From assembly GCF_030546645.1 (NCBI RefSeq), contig NZ_JAUOTO010000005.1:310001-374000 (forward strand): a stretch of DNA of 64,000 nucleotides. Reading direction: 5' to 3'. Source of the stretch: Flavitalea plasmicola. GTDB taxonomy: Bacteria > Bacteroidota > Bacteroidia > Chitinophagales > Chitinophagaceae. Made by a program: the position numbers and the translations under genes. The notes under the pieces were generated by a model, which was given only the letters and a program-made list of their open reading frames with translations, ran no database searches and had not been told where the DNA came from. Of this stretch, positions 1-9,948 are shown in pieces. The number at the start of each line of letters is the position of its first letter. Within the stretch, counting starts at the first letter, position 1.

Positions 1-1000
1 CCAGGCTGCCGAAGCCAACCTGCCCATTTCGTATGACAATGTCGACGGGCTGGACAAAGGCGAGAAAGGCAGGGCTACCAAGGGCGCGGCCGCAGGTTTA
101 TTGGGTAAGGCGTATCTCTATAGAAAGGATTATGCAAAGGCGGGGACGCAATTCGAGAAGTTCTTCGCGGGCGGCCCTTTGAACAATGTGTATTCGCTGA
201 TGCCCGACTACAGGGACAATTTCAAGGATGTAAATGAGAACAACAGCGAGTCGCTGTTCGAAGTACAGTTTACGGAAGGCAAGGGTACGGACATCAACTG
301 GTGCTGTGATCCTACTTCTTCCTGGAAGCAGGTGCAGGCGATCTCCGTCACCTATGGCATGGAAGGGGCCGGCTTTTCCGATTATCTGCCAACGCGGTGG
401 ATCTATGATGAATACAAGTTGGAGAAGACGGTGGACGGTAAGGACGACCCCCGGCTGCTGGTGACCATCGCTTCCTATGAGCCCGCCGACAATTCGGTGC
501 TGGCGTATGGAAGGGCCTGGTGGAATCCCCAGACGTCTATCTATCCCAGGAAATATACCAACGATGGCGTGGGCAATGGCAAGACGGTGGAAGTGGCTGC
601 CGAATCGGGGATCAACTACAGGGTCCTCCGTTATGCGGACATCCTGCTGATGTATGCGGAAGTGTTGAATGAGACGAACAAGACGGACCAGGCTTATTCC
701 TATATCCAGCAGGTGCGGGCGAGGGCCAATCTCCCCGACCTGGCCACGGCCAAGCCGAATATGACCCAGGCGCAGATGCGGGACCAGCTGGCGCATGAGC
801 GGGCGTTGGAATTCGCCATCGAAGGGCAGCGGATCAATGACCTCATCCGGTGGGGCTGGTTCTATGACCCCGTGAAGCTGGCTGAACTGAAGGCGCATGA
901 TCCTGATTTCAACACCTGGACGCCGGGCAATGAATACCTTCCCATTCCCCAGCAGGAACTGGATGCGAACAAGAACCTGAAGCCTAACCCGGCCAACTAA
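1..1000 (+). CDS. SusD/RagB-family outer-membrane lipoprotein, C-terminal part (5' end outside window)
   Basis: The frame is open from base 2 onward, so the true start lies upstream and about 330 C-terminal residues are visible; SusD proteins are usually about 500-600 residues. Seen: a TPR-like segment (GKAYLYRKDYAKAGTQFEKF), the family motif YRVLRYADILLMYAEVLNE, and the C-terminal ERALEFAIEGQRINDLIRWG signature. SusD proteins sit on the cell surface over a SusC TonB channel and bind oligosaccharides; the SusC gene is presumably just upstream. The stop codon overlaps the next ATG by one base (TAATG), so the two genes are probably translationally coupled. The GH43/GH51 genes downstream suggest arabinan or arabino-oligosaccharides as ligand. 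Confidence 0.93.
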   Translation, partial: QAAEANLPISYDNVDGLDKGEKGRATKGAAAGLLGKAYLYRKDYAKAGTQFEKFFAGGPLNNVYSLMPDYRDNFKDVNENNSESLFEVQFTEGKGTDINWCCDPTSSWKQVQAISVTYGMEGAGFSDYLPTRWIYDEYKLEKTVDGKDDPRLLVTIASYEPADNSVLAYGRAWWNPQTSIYPRKYTNDGVGNGKTVEVAAESGINYRVLRYADILLMYAEVLNETNKTDQAYSYIQQVRARANLPDLATAKPNMTQAQMRDQLAHERALEFAIEGQRINDLIRWGWFYDPVKLAELKAHDPDFNTWTPGNEYLPIPQQELDANKNLKPNPAN

Positions 1001-4000
1001 TGGGGGATGGGAGCAAGATAATATGGGTGTTGTTGGGATGGGTTCTATTGGGTTGCAGGAACAAGGAAGCCATAGCTGACAAGCTGCATTTTACCAAAAT
1101 GGATGCGGGGCAGACCCATATTGGCTTCAGCAATACGATTACGGACAGCGACTCGATGAATGTGTTCATCGACGAATATATGTACAATGGCGCGGGGGTC
1201 GGGGTAGGCGATTTCAACCAGGATGGTCTACCCGACCTGTTCTTTTGCGGGACCATGGTCAGCAGCAGGCTGTATATCAACAAGGGAAATTTCAGGTTCG
1301 AAGATGTCACGGTGGCGGCGGGACTGCAGACGGAAAGAGGGTGTACAGGGGTCAGCGTGGCCGATGTCAATAACGATGGCTACCCGGACATTTATATCTG
1401 CGCCTCGCATTCGAAGGACAAGGAGCGCCGGAAGAACATGCTGTTCATCAATGACGGTAAGCTGCACTTTACGGATCAGGCGGAGGCTTATGGCCTGGCG
1501 GATACCGGCTATTCCACGCAGGCGGCTTTTTTTGATTATGACAAGGACGGCGACCTCGACATGTACCTGCTGAACCATGAGATCTACAGTCATTCCGCCA
1601 ATAATCTCCGGCCGAAGGATACCAGCGGGCATGCGGTGGCCCAGGACCGGCTCTATCGCAATGATGGTGTGCCGGCGGGTATGTCGCATCCTGTCTTTCA
1701 TGATGTGTCCATGTCCGCGGGGATCAAAGAGGACGGATATGGATTGGGGTTAGTCGTTACAGATGTGAATGGAGATGGCTGGCCGGATGTGTATGTTGCG
1801 AACGATTATATCGCCAACGATCTTTTGTGGCTGAACAACCGCGATGGGACTTTTACCAATGTGATCGGCACGGCATTGCGCCACCAGCCTTACAACAGTA
1901 TGGGGTCGGATGCGGCGGATATCAATAACGATGGGCTGCCTGATCTGGCGGTGGTGGATATGCTGCCCGAGACGAATGAGCGGAAGAAGATGATGGCGAG
2001 CGCCACGAACCAGAGCAAATTCGATATGCAGCAGCGGTTTGGATACCAGCCTTCCTATGTGCGGAATATGCTGCAGCTGAACAACGGCAATCGCGGGCCG
2101 GGCGCCGGGAGCCGGCAGGCCGGTGGGGGGCAGGAGCCTTTCTTCAGCGAGATCGGCCAGCTGGCAGGGGTATTCCAGACGGACTGGAGCTGGAGCGTCC
2201 TGATGGCGGACCTTGACAACGATGGCTGGAAGGACCTGCATATTACCAATGGACTGGGGAAGGATATTACGAACAACGATTACACTACGTTTGCCAGCGC
2301 GGAGGGAGGATATACGGGCAATTATGGATTTGCGGAGGGCGATGGGTCGGACAGGCGCACCGGCAAAAAGAATATTGCGGCGATGCGGAAAAGCCTGGAT
2401 GCGTATGGCAGTGTCAAAATGGCGAGTTATATTTTTCATAATAATGGCGACCTGACTTTCAGCGACCTGTCGAAACAGGCGGGGATCGATGTCCCGGCTA
2501 TTTCCAACGGTGCGGTGTATGCGGACCTGGATAATGACGGGGACCTGGACCTGGTGACGAATAACATCAATGCGGAGGCGTCCGTGTGGAGAAATGATCT
2601 CCGGGCTTCGGCCGGGGACAGCACGCATAATTTTCTCTGTGTGGAGCTGAAGGGACTGTCATTCGGCAGCAAGGTGACGCTGTACGATAAGGAAGGCCGG
2701 CAGTTCCTGGAGGAGTCGCCGGTGCGGGGATTTTGTTCCAGCGTGGATCACCGGCTGTATTTTGGCATCGGTGGCTTGCGGGTGGTGGATTCTCTTGTCG
2801 TGCAGTGGCCGGATCTCCGGGTGCAGGTGCTCAGGCAGGTGAAGGCGGATCAGTGGTTGACGGTGCGACAGGAGGATGGGATCCGGCCCGGTGGGCGGAT
2901 GGATACGGCGGATGCCTTATTCACGGATGCCGGCGATCCATACGGCCTGGATTTCAAACACGCGGAAAGCTCGTATTATGATTTCGGCGAGCACCAGCCT
3001 ATCTCGCAGAAATTCTCTCAGCTGGGGCCTTGTATCGCCACGGGCGATGTGAATGGGGACGGGTTGGAAGATGTTTTTGTGGGTGGTGCGGCTAACCAAC
3101 CGGGTAAGATCTTTATACAGCTTGCCGGGGGAAACTTTTCGGCTGCCGACCTGGTGACGGGTATCAAATCCGGGGAAGACCTGGGAGCCGTCTTCTTCGA
3201 TGCGGATGGAGATAAGGATCTGGACCTGCTGATCACGGGCGGGAGCGCTGAGTTCATGGTGCTGAAATACAATCAGCCAAGACTGTACATCAATGACGGG
3301 AAGGGCCATTTTACATGGGATGAAGGCGCCCTGCCGGTGATCAATGATATGACGAAGGCCCTGGCTGTGGCGGATATCGATGGCGATGGAGACCTGGATG
3401 TTTTCATCGGCGGGCGGCTGGCTCCGCAGCGCTATCCGCAGACGCCCCGCAGCTATATTTTGCGGAACGATCATGGGAAGTTCAGGGATGTGACAAAGGA
3501 GGTATGCGGCGCATTGGAATATGCAGGGATGATCACGGATGCGGCGTTTGCGGATGTGGATGGGGATGGCGTGACGGACCTGGTGGTGTGCGGCGAGTGG
3601 ATGGGGGTGCGATTCTTCAGGAACACAGGGGGTAAGTTGGCGGAGGGCAACCCGCTGTATGCCAATCACGGCCTCTGGCGTTGTATACGTCCCGTGGACC
3701 TCGATAAGGACGGCGACCTGGACTTTGTGGTAGGGAATGTGGGACTGAACAACAGGTATGGCCCTTCCGCGGAAAGGCCCATGAAGCTTTTTGCCAAGGA
3801 TATGGATAAGAATGGGATGGATGAGCTGATCCCTGCTTATTATATCAAGGATGCCAGGGGCGGCTATCAATTGTTCCCCGCGCTGGACAGGAACCAGCTG
3901 GCGCAGGAGATCCCTGCTGTCAAGAAAAAGTATTTGCTGCATAAAGATTTCTCGATGGTGACGATGGCGCAATTAAAAGGTGATTTTGGCGCCGGCGGGT

Positions 4001-4401
4001 GGACGGAGCTGACCTGCGAGACTGCGGCTTCTGTATGGATCGAAAACCTGGGCGGCGGAAAGTTCAAAGCGCATGTGCTGCCTGTGCAGGCGCAATTTTC
4101 GCCGGTGAATTGCATGGTGGCGGAGGATGTGGATGGGGATGGTGCGATGGACCTGGTGCTGGCGGGCAATGAATACCAGGCGGAGTCCAACAGCGGGCGG
4201 AGCGATGCTTCCTATGGATTGGTGCTGAAAGGCAATGGCAGGGGCGGATTTGCGCCGGTGAGTTTTACGCGCAGCGGGCTTGTGCTGGACGGGGATGTGC
4301 GGGATATGAAAATGATCGGCGTGAAAAATAAGGGGAAGGTGCTGCTGGCAGCCCCGAACGATAGTAAACTAAAGACATTTACCTTAAGAAAGACCACATG
4401 A
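1000..4401 (+). CDS. FG-GAP/VCBS-repeat lipoprotein with ASPIC/UnbV domain
   Basis: A 1133-residue surface lipoprotein: the N-terminus ends in a lipobox (WVLLGC). I count about 14 calcium-loop motifs of the form DxDxDGxxD (for example DFNQDGLPD, DVNGDGWPD, DLDNDGDLD, DVDGDGAMD), which build a beta-propeller-type fold. An ASPIC/UnbV-like domain lies near residues 544-626 (GSKVTLYDKEG through VVQWPDLRVQ). Such proteins often accompany SusCD pairs in Bacteroidota glycan loci; a role in glycan or protein binding is inference. The start overlaps the susD stop by one base, and the stop overlaps the following GH43 start by four bases (ATGA), so it is in the middle of an operon. Confidence 0.88.
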   Translation: MGDGSKIIWVLLGWVLLGCRNKEAIADKLHFTKMDAGQTHIGFSNTITDSDSMNVFIDEYMYNGAGVGVGDFNQDGLPDLFFCGTMVSSRLYINKGNFRFEDVTVAAGLQTERGCTGVSVADVNNDGYPDIYICASHSKDKERRKNMLFINDGKLHFTDQAEAYGLADTGYSTQAAFFDYDKDGDLDMYLLNHEIYSHSANNLRPKDTSGHAVAQDRLYRNDGVPAGMSHPVFHDVSMSAGIKEDGYGLGLVVTDVNGDGWPDVYVANDYIANDLLWLNNRDGTFTNVIGTALRHQPYNSMGSDAADINNDGLPDLAVVDMLPETNERKKMMASATNQSKFDMQQRFGYQPSYVRNMLQLNNGNRGPGAGSRQAGGGQEPFFSEIGQLAGVFQTDWSWSVLMADLDNDGWKDLHITNGLGKDITNNDYTTFASAEGGYTGNYGFAEGDGSDRRTGKKNIAAMRKSLDAYGSVKMASYIFHNNGDLTFSDLSKQAGIDVPAISNGAVYADLDNDGDLDLVTNNINAEASVWRNDLRASAGDSTHNFLCVELKGLSFGSKVTLYDKEGRQFLEESPVRGFCSSVDHRLYFGIGGLRVVDSLVVQWPDLRVQVLRQVKADQWLTVRQEDGIRPGGRMDTADALFTDAGDPYGLDFKHAESSYYDFGEHQPISQKFSQLGPCIATGDVNGDGLEDVFVGGAANQPGKIFIQLAGGNFSAADLVTGIKSGEDLGAVFFDADGDKDLDLLITGGSAEFMVLKYNQPRLYINDGKGHFTWDEGALPVINDMTKALAVADIDGDGDLDVFIGGRLAPQRYPQTPRSYILRNDHGKFRDVTKEVCGALEYAGMITDAAFADVDGDGVTDLVVCGEWMGVRFFRNTGGKLAEGNPLYANHGLWRCIRPVDLDKDGDLDFVVGNVGLNNRYGPSAERPMKLFAKDMDKNGMDELIPAYYIKDARGGYQLFPALDRNQLAQEIPAVKKKYLLHKDFSMVTMAQLKGDFGAGGWTELTCETAASVWIENLGGGKFKAHVLPVQAQFSPVNCMVAEDVDGDGAMDLVLAGNEYQAESNSGRSDASYGLVLKGNGRGGFAPVSFTRSGLVLDGDVRDMKMIGVKNKGKVLLAAPNDSKLKTFTLRKTT

Positions 4402-5864
4402 AGAAAAATGTATGGATGCTGGGGCTTGTGCTTTTTGCCGCGTGCAGCAAGAGCGGTTCGGGAGGGAACGGGGGAGATCCGCCGGTGGTGACGCCGCCGG
4501 CGACGCCCTTCGATATCAATTCGATAAATGACACGTATGCTTCGGTGGCGCCTTTTGCAAATTACCAGCAGTGGGGACCGTACAACGTGCATGACCCTTC
4601 CATCATCAAGGCGGGAGATTATTACTATTGTTACAGTACGGACGTGGGTTATGGCATCGACGTGCGTGCGGGCCTGCAGATCCGGAAGTCGAAGGACCTG
4701 GTGGAATGGACCTATGTAGGATGGGTATTCAACGACCTGCCTGCGAAGGGGAAGGCATTTATCCAGAATGGCGGTGGTACGCCGTTCAATTCGTTGTGGG
4801 CGCCATCTGTGGTGAAAGTGGGTTCGGAATACCGGCTGTATTATTCGCTGTCCTGTTCATTGCCCAGGCTCAGCGTCATCGGGCTGGCCACGGCCACGAA
4901 CCCCGAGGGGCCCTGGACGGAGAAGGACCTGGTCGTCGTCTCGAAGAATGACAATACCACCCAAACGAATGCCATCGATCCATCTGTCCTGGTGACGCCC
5001 GGGGGCGAACATTGGATGGTGTATGGCTCCGCATGGGATGGGATCTATTCGTTAAAACTGGACCCTGCGACGGGGCTGGCATTGACGGCGGGGGACAAGG
5101 GCAAGCGGATCGCCAACCGGGGCTATACGGGTGGTAAATACAATGGCAATATCGAGGGTCCGGAGCTGCGATACAACCCCACGCTGAACAAATACTTTTT
5201 GTTCATCGCTTACGACTGGCTGGAGACGAAATACAATGTGCGGGTGATGCGGGGCGATAAGCCGGATGGCCCATTTTATGACTACAATGGAACGGATGCG
5301 AATACCGATGTGGATCATGGACCGATGATCATTGCGCCGTACAAATTTTCCGGCCATGGAGGCTGGCAGGGCGTATCGCATTGCACGGTCTTCGACGACG
5401 GCGCGGGGCAATATTATATCGCGCACCAGGGAAGGCCGGGCGTAGACAAGTATTATATGGACCTGCATGTCCGTAAATTGTTCTGGACGGCGGATGGCTG
5501 GCCCGTTGCATCGCCGGAAAGGTATGCCTGGGAAAAGGATTCGCTGATCTCGCAAAATGACGTGGTGGGCAGCTGGGAAAGGATCGTCCTCCACTACAAT
5601 GTGGTGCCGGGCTATTCCGCGGAGCAGACCTCGCCGGACTTCCAGCTGTCCGTGAATTTGTCGATTGACGCGGCGGGGACATTGAATGGCAGCGCCGGGG
5701 ATACCTGGACCTACAGTGCGCCCTGGCTACAGCTGAAATGGAGCGACGGCACTACGGAGAAGGTCTTCGTACAGAAGGGCAGGGATTGGGAAAACAAGAA
5801 AAATAGTATCATCTTCACCGGTCTGAACAATGTCGGGACGGCCGTATGGGGTAAGAAAAAGTAA
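4398..5864 (+). CDS. GH43 endo-arabinanase-like lipoprotein
   Basis: 488 residues with a lipobox cysteine at residue 16 (LFAAC) followed by a Gly/Ser/Pro linker. The five-bladed GH43 catalytic domain is recognisable from the catalytic base Asp66 in HDPS, the modulator Asp194 in AIDPS and the general acid Glu253 in IEGPEL. The His in GWQGVSHC fits the metal-site histidine of arabinanases. The last 100 residues form an extra beta domain of the kind found in two-domain endo-1,5-alpha-L-arabinanases. Expected role: cutting the arabinan backbone at the cell surface. ATGA overlap with the gene before; the GH51 gene follows after 10 bases. Confidence 0.9.
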   Translation: MKKNVWMLGLVLFAACSKSGSGGNGGDPPVVTPPATPFDINSINDTYASVAPFANYQQWGPYNVHDPSIIKAGDYYYCYSTDVGYGIDVRAGLQIRKSKDLVEWTYVGWVFNDLPAKGKAFIQNGGGTPFNSLWAPSVVKVGSEYRLYYSLSCSLPRLSVIGLATATNPEGPWTEKDLVVVSKNDNTTQTNAIDPSVLVTPGGEHWMVYGSAWDGIYSLKLDPATGLALTAGDKGKRIANRGYTGGKYNGNIEGPELRYNPTLNKYFLFIAYDWLETKYNVRVMRGDKPDGPFYDYNGTDANTDVDHGPMIIAPYKFSGHGGWQGVSHCTVFDDGAGQYYIAHQGRPGVDKYYMDLHVRKLFWTADGWPVASPERYAWEKDSLISQNDVVGSWERIVLHYNVVPGYSAEQTSPDFQLSVNLSIDAAGTLNGSAGDTWTYSAPWLQLKWSDGTTEKVFVQKGRDWENKKNSIIFTGLNNVGTAVWGKKK

Positions 5865-5874
5865 TAAGCGTTAT

Positions 5875-7899
5875 ATGAATATAAGTAAATGGTTAGCCGT
5901 ACCGGTTCTTGCCGCAGGCCTGTTCACTCCTTCACGGACGGATGCACAGCAGAAGAACGAGATCGTGATCAGGGCGAACACGCCCGTTGCCGAAGTGCAG
6001 CCCACGATGTGGGGGATCTTTTTCGAGGACATCAACCTGGGAGCGGACGGAGGGATCTATGCGGAGCTGGTGAAGAACAGAAGCTTCGAGTTCAACGAGC
6101 CTATGATGGGCTGGAAGGTCCGTCAAAGCACCTTTCATGAGGGCAGTGTGCTGGTGTTGAACCGTAAGGAGGAAACGCCTGCCAACCCCAGGTATCTCAG
6201 GGTGACGAGACAGGAGGCTGCGGATACGCTGGGTATTTCGAATGAGGGATTCCGTGGTATGGGGATCAAGAAAGGACTCCGTTATGATTTCTCGATGATG
6301 TACCGGCTGCCGGCGGCGGGTGTGCGGCTGCGGATCGAACTGGTCAGCAGCGGCGGCCAGGTGATTGGATCGACGACGCTTGCGCCGGCCGTTACGCCGG
6401 GGCAGGAATGGCGGCGGGCGGCTGTCAGCTTCAACGCTACCGACTCGACCTTAAAGGGGCGCCTGAATATCTGGTTCGAGGGTAGTGGAGTCATCGACAT
6501 GGATATCGTTTCCCTTTTCCCTACCGATACCTGGAAGGGGCGACCCGGCGGGATGCGGGCGGACATGATCCAAATGCTGGCGGATATGAAGCCGGGCTTC
6601 ATCCGATTTCCCGGGGGCTGCATCGTGGAGGGGCATGACCTCGCGCTGCGGTATCAATGGAAAAAGACATTGGGGGCCCTCGAAGACCGGCAGCTCATCG
6701 TCAACCGCTGGAACTATGAATTTGCGCATCGTCCCACGCCGGATTATTTCCAGACATTCGGCCTGGGCTTTTATGAATATTTTCAGCTGGCCGAAGACAT
6801 TGGCGCTTCGCCCTTGCCGATCCTCAATTGCGGCATGGCCTGCCAGTTCAATACGGCTGAAGTGGTTGCCCTGGACGAGCTGGACCCATATGTGCAGGAT
6901 GCGCTGGACCTGATCGAGTTTGCCAACGGCGATGTAAATACGAAGTGGGGGAAGGTAAGGGCGGACCTGGGCCATCCCGCTCCGTTCCATTTAAAGATGA
7001 TGGGCATCGGGAATGAGAATTGGGGACCCCAATATATCGAAAGGCTAAAGGTGTTTACGAAGGCCATCAAGGAGAAATACCCGGACATCAGGCTGGTGAA
7101 CAGCAGCGGCACCGATCCCAACGGGGACCGGTATGAATATCTCAACAAGGAATTGCGGGGCATGCATGCGGACATCATCGACGAGCATTATTACCGGCAG
7201 CCGGAATGGTTCCTGCAGAATGCACGCCGTTATGATTCTTTTCCCCGTAACGCTTCGAAGATCTTTGCGGGCGAGTATGCTGCGCAGAGCGATCATACTG
7301 TCAGCGTAAAAAATCAGAACAACTGGCAGACGGCATTGTCGGAAGCGGCTTTTATGACGGGGCTGGAAAGGAATGCGGACGTGGTGGCTATGGCCAGCTA
7401 TGCGCCATTGTTTGCCCATGTCGACGGATGGCAATGGACGCCGGACCTCATCTGGGTGGATAATCTCCGGGTGAATGGCACGCCTAATTATTATGTACAA
7501 AAATTATTCTCCGTCAATAAGGGAACGAACGTGGTGCCGGCGCTCCGGAACAATAAGACGCTGGCGGGCGAGGATAGCCTGTATGCGTCGGCGGTGATCG
7601 ATCAGGCGGCCGGGGAGCTGATCGTAAAGATGGTGAATGTGTCGGCGACCGCGCAGACGGTTCAGCTGCGGATCGAAGGGATAAAGAAGCTGTCGGGCAG
7701 TGCGACATTGACGGTGCTGCAGAGTCCGGCATTGGAGGCAGTGAACAGATTGGGGGAGGCGGCGGTTGTACGGCCTGCAGATAAGGAGGTGGCAGTGAAG
7801 GGTGGAAAGGTCAATGTGGATGCGGGGCCTTATTCGTTCACGGTGTTCAAGGTCAGGATGGGAGAAACGCCGTCCGGGCGTATAAGCGGGGCGAAGTAA
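5875..7899 (+). CDS. GH51 alpha-L-arabinofuranosidase
   Basis: 674 residues from the ATG at 5875, chosen because it gives a clean signal peptide (MNISKWLAVPVLAAGLF, with a cleavage-like TDAQQ); a longer frame reads back into the GH43 gene. A CBM-like beta-sandwich (about residues 60-215) precedes the TIM barrel. The acid/base Glu381 is in GIGNENWG and the nucleophile Glu467 in FAGEYA, the pattern of the CBM4-containing GH51 branch. It should remove arabinofuranosyl side groups and trim oligosaccharides in the periplasm. It lies between two GH43 genes, supporting arabinan as the substrate. Confidence 0.93.
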   Translation: MNISKWLAVPVLAAGLFTPSRTDAQQKNEIVIRANTPVAEVQPTMWGIFFEDINLGADGGIYAELVKNRSFEFNEPMMGWKVRQSTFHEGSVLVLNRKEETPANPRYLRVTRQEAADTLGISNEGFRGMGIKKGLRYDFSMMYRLPAAGVRLRIELVSSGGQVIGSTTLAPAVTPGQEWRRAAVSFNATDSTLKGRLNIWFEGSGVIDMDIVSLFPTDTWKGRPGGMRADMIQMLADMKPGFIRFPGGCIVEGHDLALRYQWKKTLGALEDRQLIVNRWNYEFAHRPTPDYFQTFGLGFYEYFQLAEDIGASPLPILNCGMACQFNTAEVVALDELDPYVQDALDLIEFANGDVNTKWGKVRADLGHPAPFHLKMMGIGNENWGPQYIERLKVFTKAIKEKYPDIRLVNSSGTDPNGDRYEYLNKELRGMHADIIDEHYYRQPEWFLQNARRYDSFPRNASKIFAGEYAAQSDHTVSVKNQNNWQTALSEAAFMTGLERNADVVAMASYAPLFAHVDGWQWTPDLIWVDNLRVNGTPNYYVQKLFSVNKGTNVVPALRNNKTLAGEDSLYASAVIDQAAGELIVKMVNVSATAQTVQLRIEGIKKLSGSATLTVLQSPALEAVNRLGEAAVVRPADKEVAVKGGKVNVDAGPYSFTVFKVRMGETPSGRISGAK

Positions 7900-7903
7900 A
7901 ATA

Positions 7904-8905
7904 ATGAAACGGAATATTTTATTGCTGTGTTTCCTGCTTTCGCAGGCGGCAGGGTTCGCGCAGCGGGTGGACGAGGGAACGGTGTTCCCTACCCGACAGA
8001 CGCCTGTGCATGATCCCGTCCTGATCCGGCAGGACAGCCTATATTATCTTTTCTGCACGGGTTTCGGCATCACCGTGTATTCATCGAAGGACCTGTTGTC
8101 GTGGCGGCGTGAAAAGCCTGTCTTTCATCGGGCGCCAGAGTGGGCGGTGAAAGCCATTCCGGGTTATCGCGGGCATACCTGGGCGCCGGACATCAGCTAT
8201 CACAACGGGACGTATTACCTGTTCTATTCGGTGTCTGCGTTTGGCAAGAACACATCCTGTATCGGGGTGGCTACGAACAAGACATTGGACGCTACATCGA
8301 AGGATTTCAAATGGGTGGACCATGGGAAGGTGATACAGTCCGTTCCCGGCAGGGATCTTTGGAATGCCATCGATCCCAACCTGATCATGGATGAGCAGGG
8401 GGCGCCCTGGCTGGTGTTTGGATCCTTCTGGCAGGGGATCAAGCTGGTGCGGCTGAATGCGGACCTGACAGCAGTGGCCAGTCCTGAGGAATGGTATACG
8501 GTGGCCAGCCGGGCGAGGAATCCTATCCTGCCGGATACGGTGGCGGGGGATGGGGCGATAGAGGGGCCGTTTATTTTCCGGAAGGACCATTATTACTATC
8601 TCTTTGTCTCGTTCGATTATTGTTGCCGTGGGGAGAAGAGCACGTATAAGGTCATGGTGGGAAGGTCGACGCAGGTGCAGGGTCCTTATGTGGACAGGGA
8701 TGGCGTGCCGATGAACCTGAGCGGCGGATCACTGGTGATAGAAGGGAATAAGGAATGGAATGGCGTGGGACATAGTGCGACCGTCAGTTTTGACGGCGTG
8801 GACTACCTGGTCTTTCACGGGTATGATGCGGCGGATGGGGGGAGGTCGAAGCTGAGGATGGAGAAGATCAGTTGGGTGAATGGGTGGCCGGTGGTGGGGA
8901 AGTGA
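7904..8905 (+). CDS. GH43 arabinan endo-1,5-alpha-L-arabinosidase
   Basis: 333 residues with a signal peptide (cleavage after AAGFAQ). Single-domain GH43 with catalytic base Asp37 (VHDPV), modulator Asp157 (AIDPN) and acid Glu220 (IEGPF); GVGHS near the C-terminus carries the metal-site His. It is shorter than the first GH43 and lacks the extra C-terminal domain, so it is a compact arabinanase likely acting on shorter chains in the periplasm. It starts 4 bases after the GH51 stop. It is the last gene of the operon: its 3' end overlaps the convergent DoxX-like gene by 38 bases. Confidence 0.91.
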   Translation: MKRNILLLCFLLSQAAGFAQRVDEGTVFPTRQTPVHDPVLIRQDSLYYLFCTGFGITVYSSKDLLSWRREKPVFHRAPEWAVKAIPGYRGHTWAPDISYHNGTYYLFYSVSAFGKNTSCIGVATNKTLDATSKDFKWVDHGKVIQSVPGRDLWNAIDPNLIMDEQGAPWLVFGSFWQGIKLVRLNADLTAVASPEEWYTVASRARNPILPDTVAGDGAIEGPFIFRKDHYYYLFVSFDYCCRGEKSTYKVMVGRSTQVQGPYVDRDGVPMNLSGGSLVIEGNKEWNGVGHSATVSFDGVDYLVFHGYDAADGGRSKLRMEKISWVNGWPVVGK

Positions 8906-9299
8906 CCGGCTGTGCGGCCAGGAGAAAACTGGCGGCGCTTAACGTAAACACCGAATAGCCCAACGGCGACTCGATACCAAATGCGATCGCCATGGAGAGG
9001 GCGAAGCAAAGGCTTAATATCCCGCTGGCGATGGCTGCCGGCCTTGTAAACCGCCCGCCGAATAGTAGCAGCAGCCCGCAGGCGCCTTCGCCCAAGGTCG
9101 CGACGACAGCCAGGGTGGGGACCCATCCCGGTGGCAGGAAGGACATCACCTGGCGGGCGTACGATACAAAATGACCCCAGTCGCCCCAGCCTACATGGGG
9201 TTTGCCATTAGCACCCAGGAGGCCCAGGCGATCCGCCACTTCCCAGAGGTAGGCGGCAGCGATGGCTATACGGAGATAGATAATGGAGATCTTAAGCAT
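8868..9299 (-). CDS. DoxX-like integral membrane protein
   Basis: About 143 residues from the ATG at 9299 (two codons upstream is only a TTG). The hydrophobic profile gives four membrane segments, with the WGDWGHFVSYARQVMSFLPP loop and the ATLGEGACGLLLLFG helix typical of DoxX-family proteins. DoxX proteins are small membrane proteins linked to quinone-coupled redox or oxidative stress roles; the exact substrate is unknown here. The 3' end overlaps the GH43 gene tail to tail. Confidence 0.72.
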   Translation of the reverse strand: MLKISIIYLRIAIAAAYLWEVADRLGLLGANGKPHVGWGDWGHFVSYARQVMSFLPPGWVPTLAVVATLGEGACGLLLLFGGRFTRPAAIASGILSLCFALSMAIAFGIESPLGYSVFTLSAASFLLAAQPVTSPPPATHSPN

Positions 9300-9370
9300 G
9301 CCCAAAAGTACCTGCTTTGAAGATAGCTATGGTCATCCACCTGGAAGAAATCAGCTCATCCAGATAATAT

Positions 9371-9405
9371 AAAAAGGAAAGCCCCGGGTGATGACCGGGG
9401 CTTTC
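9371..9405 (-). terminator. Rho-independent terminator of the RRM gene
   Basis: An 11-bp perfect stem (GAAAGCCCCGG / CCGGGGCTTTC, 9377-9405) with a 7-base loop is followed on the minus strand by CCTTTTT. It lies just beyond the stop of the RNA-binding protein gene. Confidence 0.85.
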
Positions 9406-9424
9406 ACATGAATATCTGACTGCG

Positions 9425-9751
9425 TTAATATCTATTCTGATTATAGCTATTGGCATTGTTGAAACGAGCGCCGCCGTCGTCAAAGGCGCGGGCTGGCCTG
9501 CTGTTGCTTTCCTTGGCTCTTGCTTCATTGACCTTGATGGTCCTGTTGTCGACAGAGGAACCATCCAGCTCGGCAATTGCTTTCTGGGCAGCGGCGTCAT
9601 CGGACATTTCGATAAAGCCAAATCCGCGGGATCTGTTGGTTACCTTGTCCATGATAACCTTGGCGGAGCTAACGTCTCCGAAGGAGGTAAAAAGTTGTTT
9701 TAGTTCTTCATCCTGGATGTTAAAACTTAAATTAGAAACATAAATGTTCAT
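9425..9751 (-). CDS. RRM-domain RNA-binding protein
   Basis: 108 residues. One RNA recognition motif fills residues 1-78, with RNP2 as IYVSNL (residues 3-8) and RNP1 as RGFGFIEM (about 43-50). The C-terminal tail is rich in Arg, Gly and Asn (ARAFDDGGARFNNANSYNQNRY), as in many bacterial single-RRM proteins, which bind RNA and are often cold-induced. Cold regulation is inference. The 190-base gap upstream is AT-rich with no recognised gene, long enough for a regulatory 5' leader. Own terminator directly downstream. Confidence 0.92.
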   Translation of the reverse strand: MNIYVSNLSFNIQDEELKQLFTSFGDVSSAKVIMDKVTNRSRGFGFIEMSDDAAAQKAIAELDGSSVDNRTIKVNEARAKESNSRPARAFDDGGARFNNANSYNQNRY

Positions 9752-9948
9752 ACGTAATAATTAATAAAATTTAAAAGATGCTGAGAGAAGCAAGGAGTGG
9801 AAAATTAACCAAGACCGATGGTGAGGCGGGAATCAATTAAAAGAAGACTGATGCTAAAACTCAATTAACAAGGCTAAGATAGGCTTTATTATTGATATAG
9901 GCTGTTTATATTTTTTTTTCATAAATTGCCTGGTATCAATCCGTGTGT

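Noticed and set aside
5830-5874. Earlier GTG start of the GH51 gene
   Set aside because: It lies inside the GH43 gene and would put 15 charged residues before the signal peptide.
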